Shown here: in pieces, positions 63,118 through 64,000 of the stretch
How the letters are laid out: the number at the start of each line of letters is the position of its first letter
Position numbering within the stretch: position 1 is the stretch's first letter
From: Oceanisphaera profunda
GTDB lineage: Bacteria > Pseudomonadota > Gammaproteobacteria > Enterobacterales > Aeromonadaceae
Assembly (NCBI RefSeq): GCF_002157895.1
Contig: NZ_CP021377.1
Span: 744,001 to 808,000 of the forward strand
DNA: 64,000 bases
Reading direction: 5' to 3'
Translations under genes and position numbers: made by a program
The notes under the pieces: generated by a model
What the model saw: only the letters and a program-made list of their open reading frames with translations
What the model was told of the DNA's origin: nothing
Databases searched by the model: none

Positions 63118-64000
63118 ATGAAAGTGGTTGTAGGTATAGATGTTAGCAAAGACTGGTTTGATATTGCCTGGAAAGAAAATGACCGCATTAAAACTCAGCG
63201 CTTTGACTCCACTGCTAGTGGAATAAATCAGCTTATGAAGGCCACGCCAGCAGACGCAATTTACGTGATGGAAGCCACGGGCGTTTATCATGCTCGCTTA
63301 GCTGTCACGCTCTTTGAAACCGAGCGTAAAGTGGCGGTGATAAACCCGTTAGTAATTAAGCGCTATGGGCAAATGAGGCTGTCTCGCGTTAAAACAGACA
63401 CCGCTGATGCAAGCTTGATTTTGAGCTACGGCGAAAACGTAGAATTTATGCTCTGGAAGCCTGAGCCTCACCACATACAAGAGCTGAAAGTCGCGCAAGG
63501 CTGGCTAGACGACCTCACTGAAGACATGACACGCTTGTCTAATCGTGGGCATGCACAGAGCTACTTAGTGGTCAGAAGTACAATGGTAGACAGGCAGTTT
63601 TTAAGGCGCAAAGAGCAACTTAAACAGGACATTACAGAGTGCGAAGCGCACTTGGAAAAACAAGTAAAAAAGCATTTTGCTGAGCTGTATAAGCTACTCA
63701 ACAGTATTCCCTCAATCGGTAGTAAAACAGCGACTCAGTTGATTATATCTACGGGTGGATTTACTAAGTTTATTAGTATTAAACAGCTCAGCGCTTATGT
63801 AGGCGTAAGCCCCACGACTTACGAATCTGGCAGCTCTGTTAGAGGGCGAGGTGGCATAGCCAAAATGGGGCAAGGCCGGCTACGTCAACTGCTGTATCTA
63901 TGCAGCTGGACAGCAAGAAAATGCAATCCATCCTGCGTGGCTCTGTATGAACGACTTCAAGCATTTGCAGTGGCAACTAAAAAAACAGCCTATTCACCAG
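63118..64000 (+). CDS. IS110-family transposase, internal 20-codon deletion, 3' truncated by window
   Basis: Starts MKVVVGIDVSKDWFDIAWKE after CAGGAGAAACAAG. The stop found in copy A is absent (ELKVAQGWLDD). However, near the end it reads YERLQAFAVATKK where copy A reads YERLQALGKPAKV...LLRQAFAVATKK. Sixty bases between two CAAGCATT repeats are missing, which removes the conserved KPAKVISIAIAHKLL helix of the Transposase_20 domain. The protein is therefore probably inactive despite its open frame. Confidence 0.88.
   Translation, partial: MKVVVGIDVSKDWFDIAWKENDRIKTQRFDSTASGINQLMKATPADAIYVMEATGVYHARLAVTLFETERKVAVINPLVIKRYGQMRLSRVKTDTADASLILSYGENVEFMLWKPEPHHIQELKVAQGWLDDLTEDMTRLSNRGHAQSYLVVRSTMVDRQFLRRKEQLKQDITECEAHLEKQVKKHFAELYKLLNSIPSIGSKTATQLIISTGGFTKFISIKQLSAYVGVSPTTYESGSSVRGRGGIAKMGQGRLRQLLYLCSWTARKCNPSCVALYERLQAFAVATKKTAYSP

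Larger units (their letters stand above)
62900..64000 (+). mobile_element. IS110-family insertion sequence, copy B (runs off the window)
   Basis: Nearly identical to copy A from GTCTTCCTATGC onwards. 218 bp of non-coding left end precede the transposase gene. The 3' end is outside the window. Confidence 0.8.

Overview
The window reads as chromosomal DNA of a gammaproteobacterium. The threonine operon has a thrL leader and a neighbouring lasT gene, as in enterobacteria; the gfcABCD (yjbEFGH)-wza-wzb-wzc set, rraA, pgi, ung and tesB fit the same class. A marine Aeromonadales genus such as Oceanisphaera is plausible, but that is a guess from gene content. Most of the first 45 kb is one large surface-polysaccharide locus on the minus strand.

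Reading the minus strand downwards, the locus starts at about 45 kb with a leader carrying an ops (RfaH) element and a 22-bp operator-like array. It continues with wza, wzb, wzc (export), tviB/wbpO and wbpP/tviC (UDP-GalNAcA type precursor), rfbBDAC copy 2 (dTDP-L-rhamnose), wzx, wzy and three glycosyltransferases. Then come a CapK-like adenylating enzyme, a PglC-type phosphoglycosyl transferase, a GNAT acyltransferase, an ATP-grasp ligase, a DegT aminotransferase and a WbpM/PglF dehydratase; the last five look like one N-acyl-amino-trideoxyhexose initiation pathway. Next are galE, pgi and a WaaL/PglL-type ligase. A second ops element precedes rfbBDAC copy 1 (rfbD broken by a 7-bp duplication), wzm, wzt and large glycosyltransferases, an ABC-transporter export branch. 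From 45 to 49.4 kb the plus strand carries a gfcABCD-like operon. Beyond 50 kb lie housekeeping genes (ung, tesB, thrABC with thrL, lasT, rraA), scattered among dense repeats.

The striking feature is the repeat load. At least four unrelated repeat families occupy almost every intergenic gap, and each has a small protein gene flanked on both sides by copies of that family: (1) 7-bp period, telomere-like heptads around two four-helix-bundle genes; (2) CACGGAA elements with 18-bp inverted ends around a GxxExxY gene; (3) cruciform-forming palindromes around a GIY-YIG nuclease gene; (4) REP/BIME elements around a RAYT transposase. The heptads have also entered coding sequence in frame (both rfbB copies, the ligase gene, wbpP, wbpM), where they encode 7-residue periodic peptides.

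Classical mobile DNA comprises one complete IS1634-type element with a 6-bp target duplication, two differently damaged IS110-family copies beside the same small palindrome (with a candidate bridge-type RNA upstream of the transposase), and remnants of IS5-like and probable ISAs1-like elements. thrA carries a one-base frameshift in a C run that could be real or a sequencing error.
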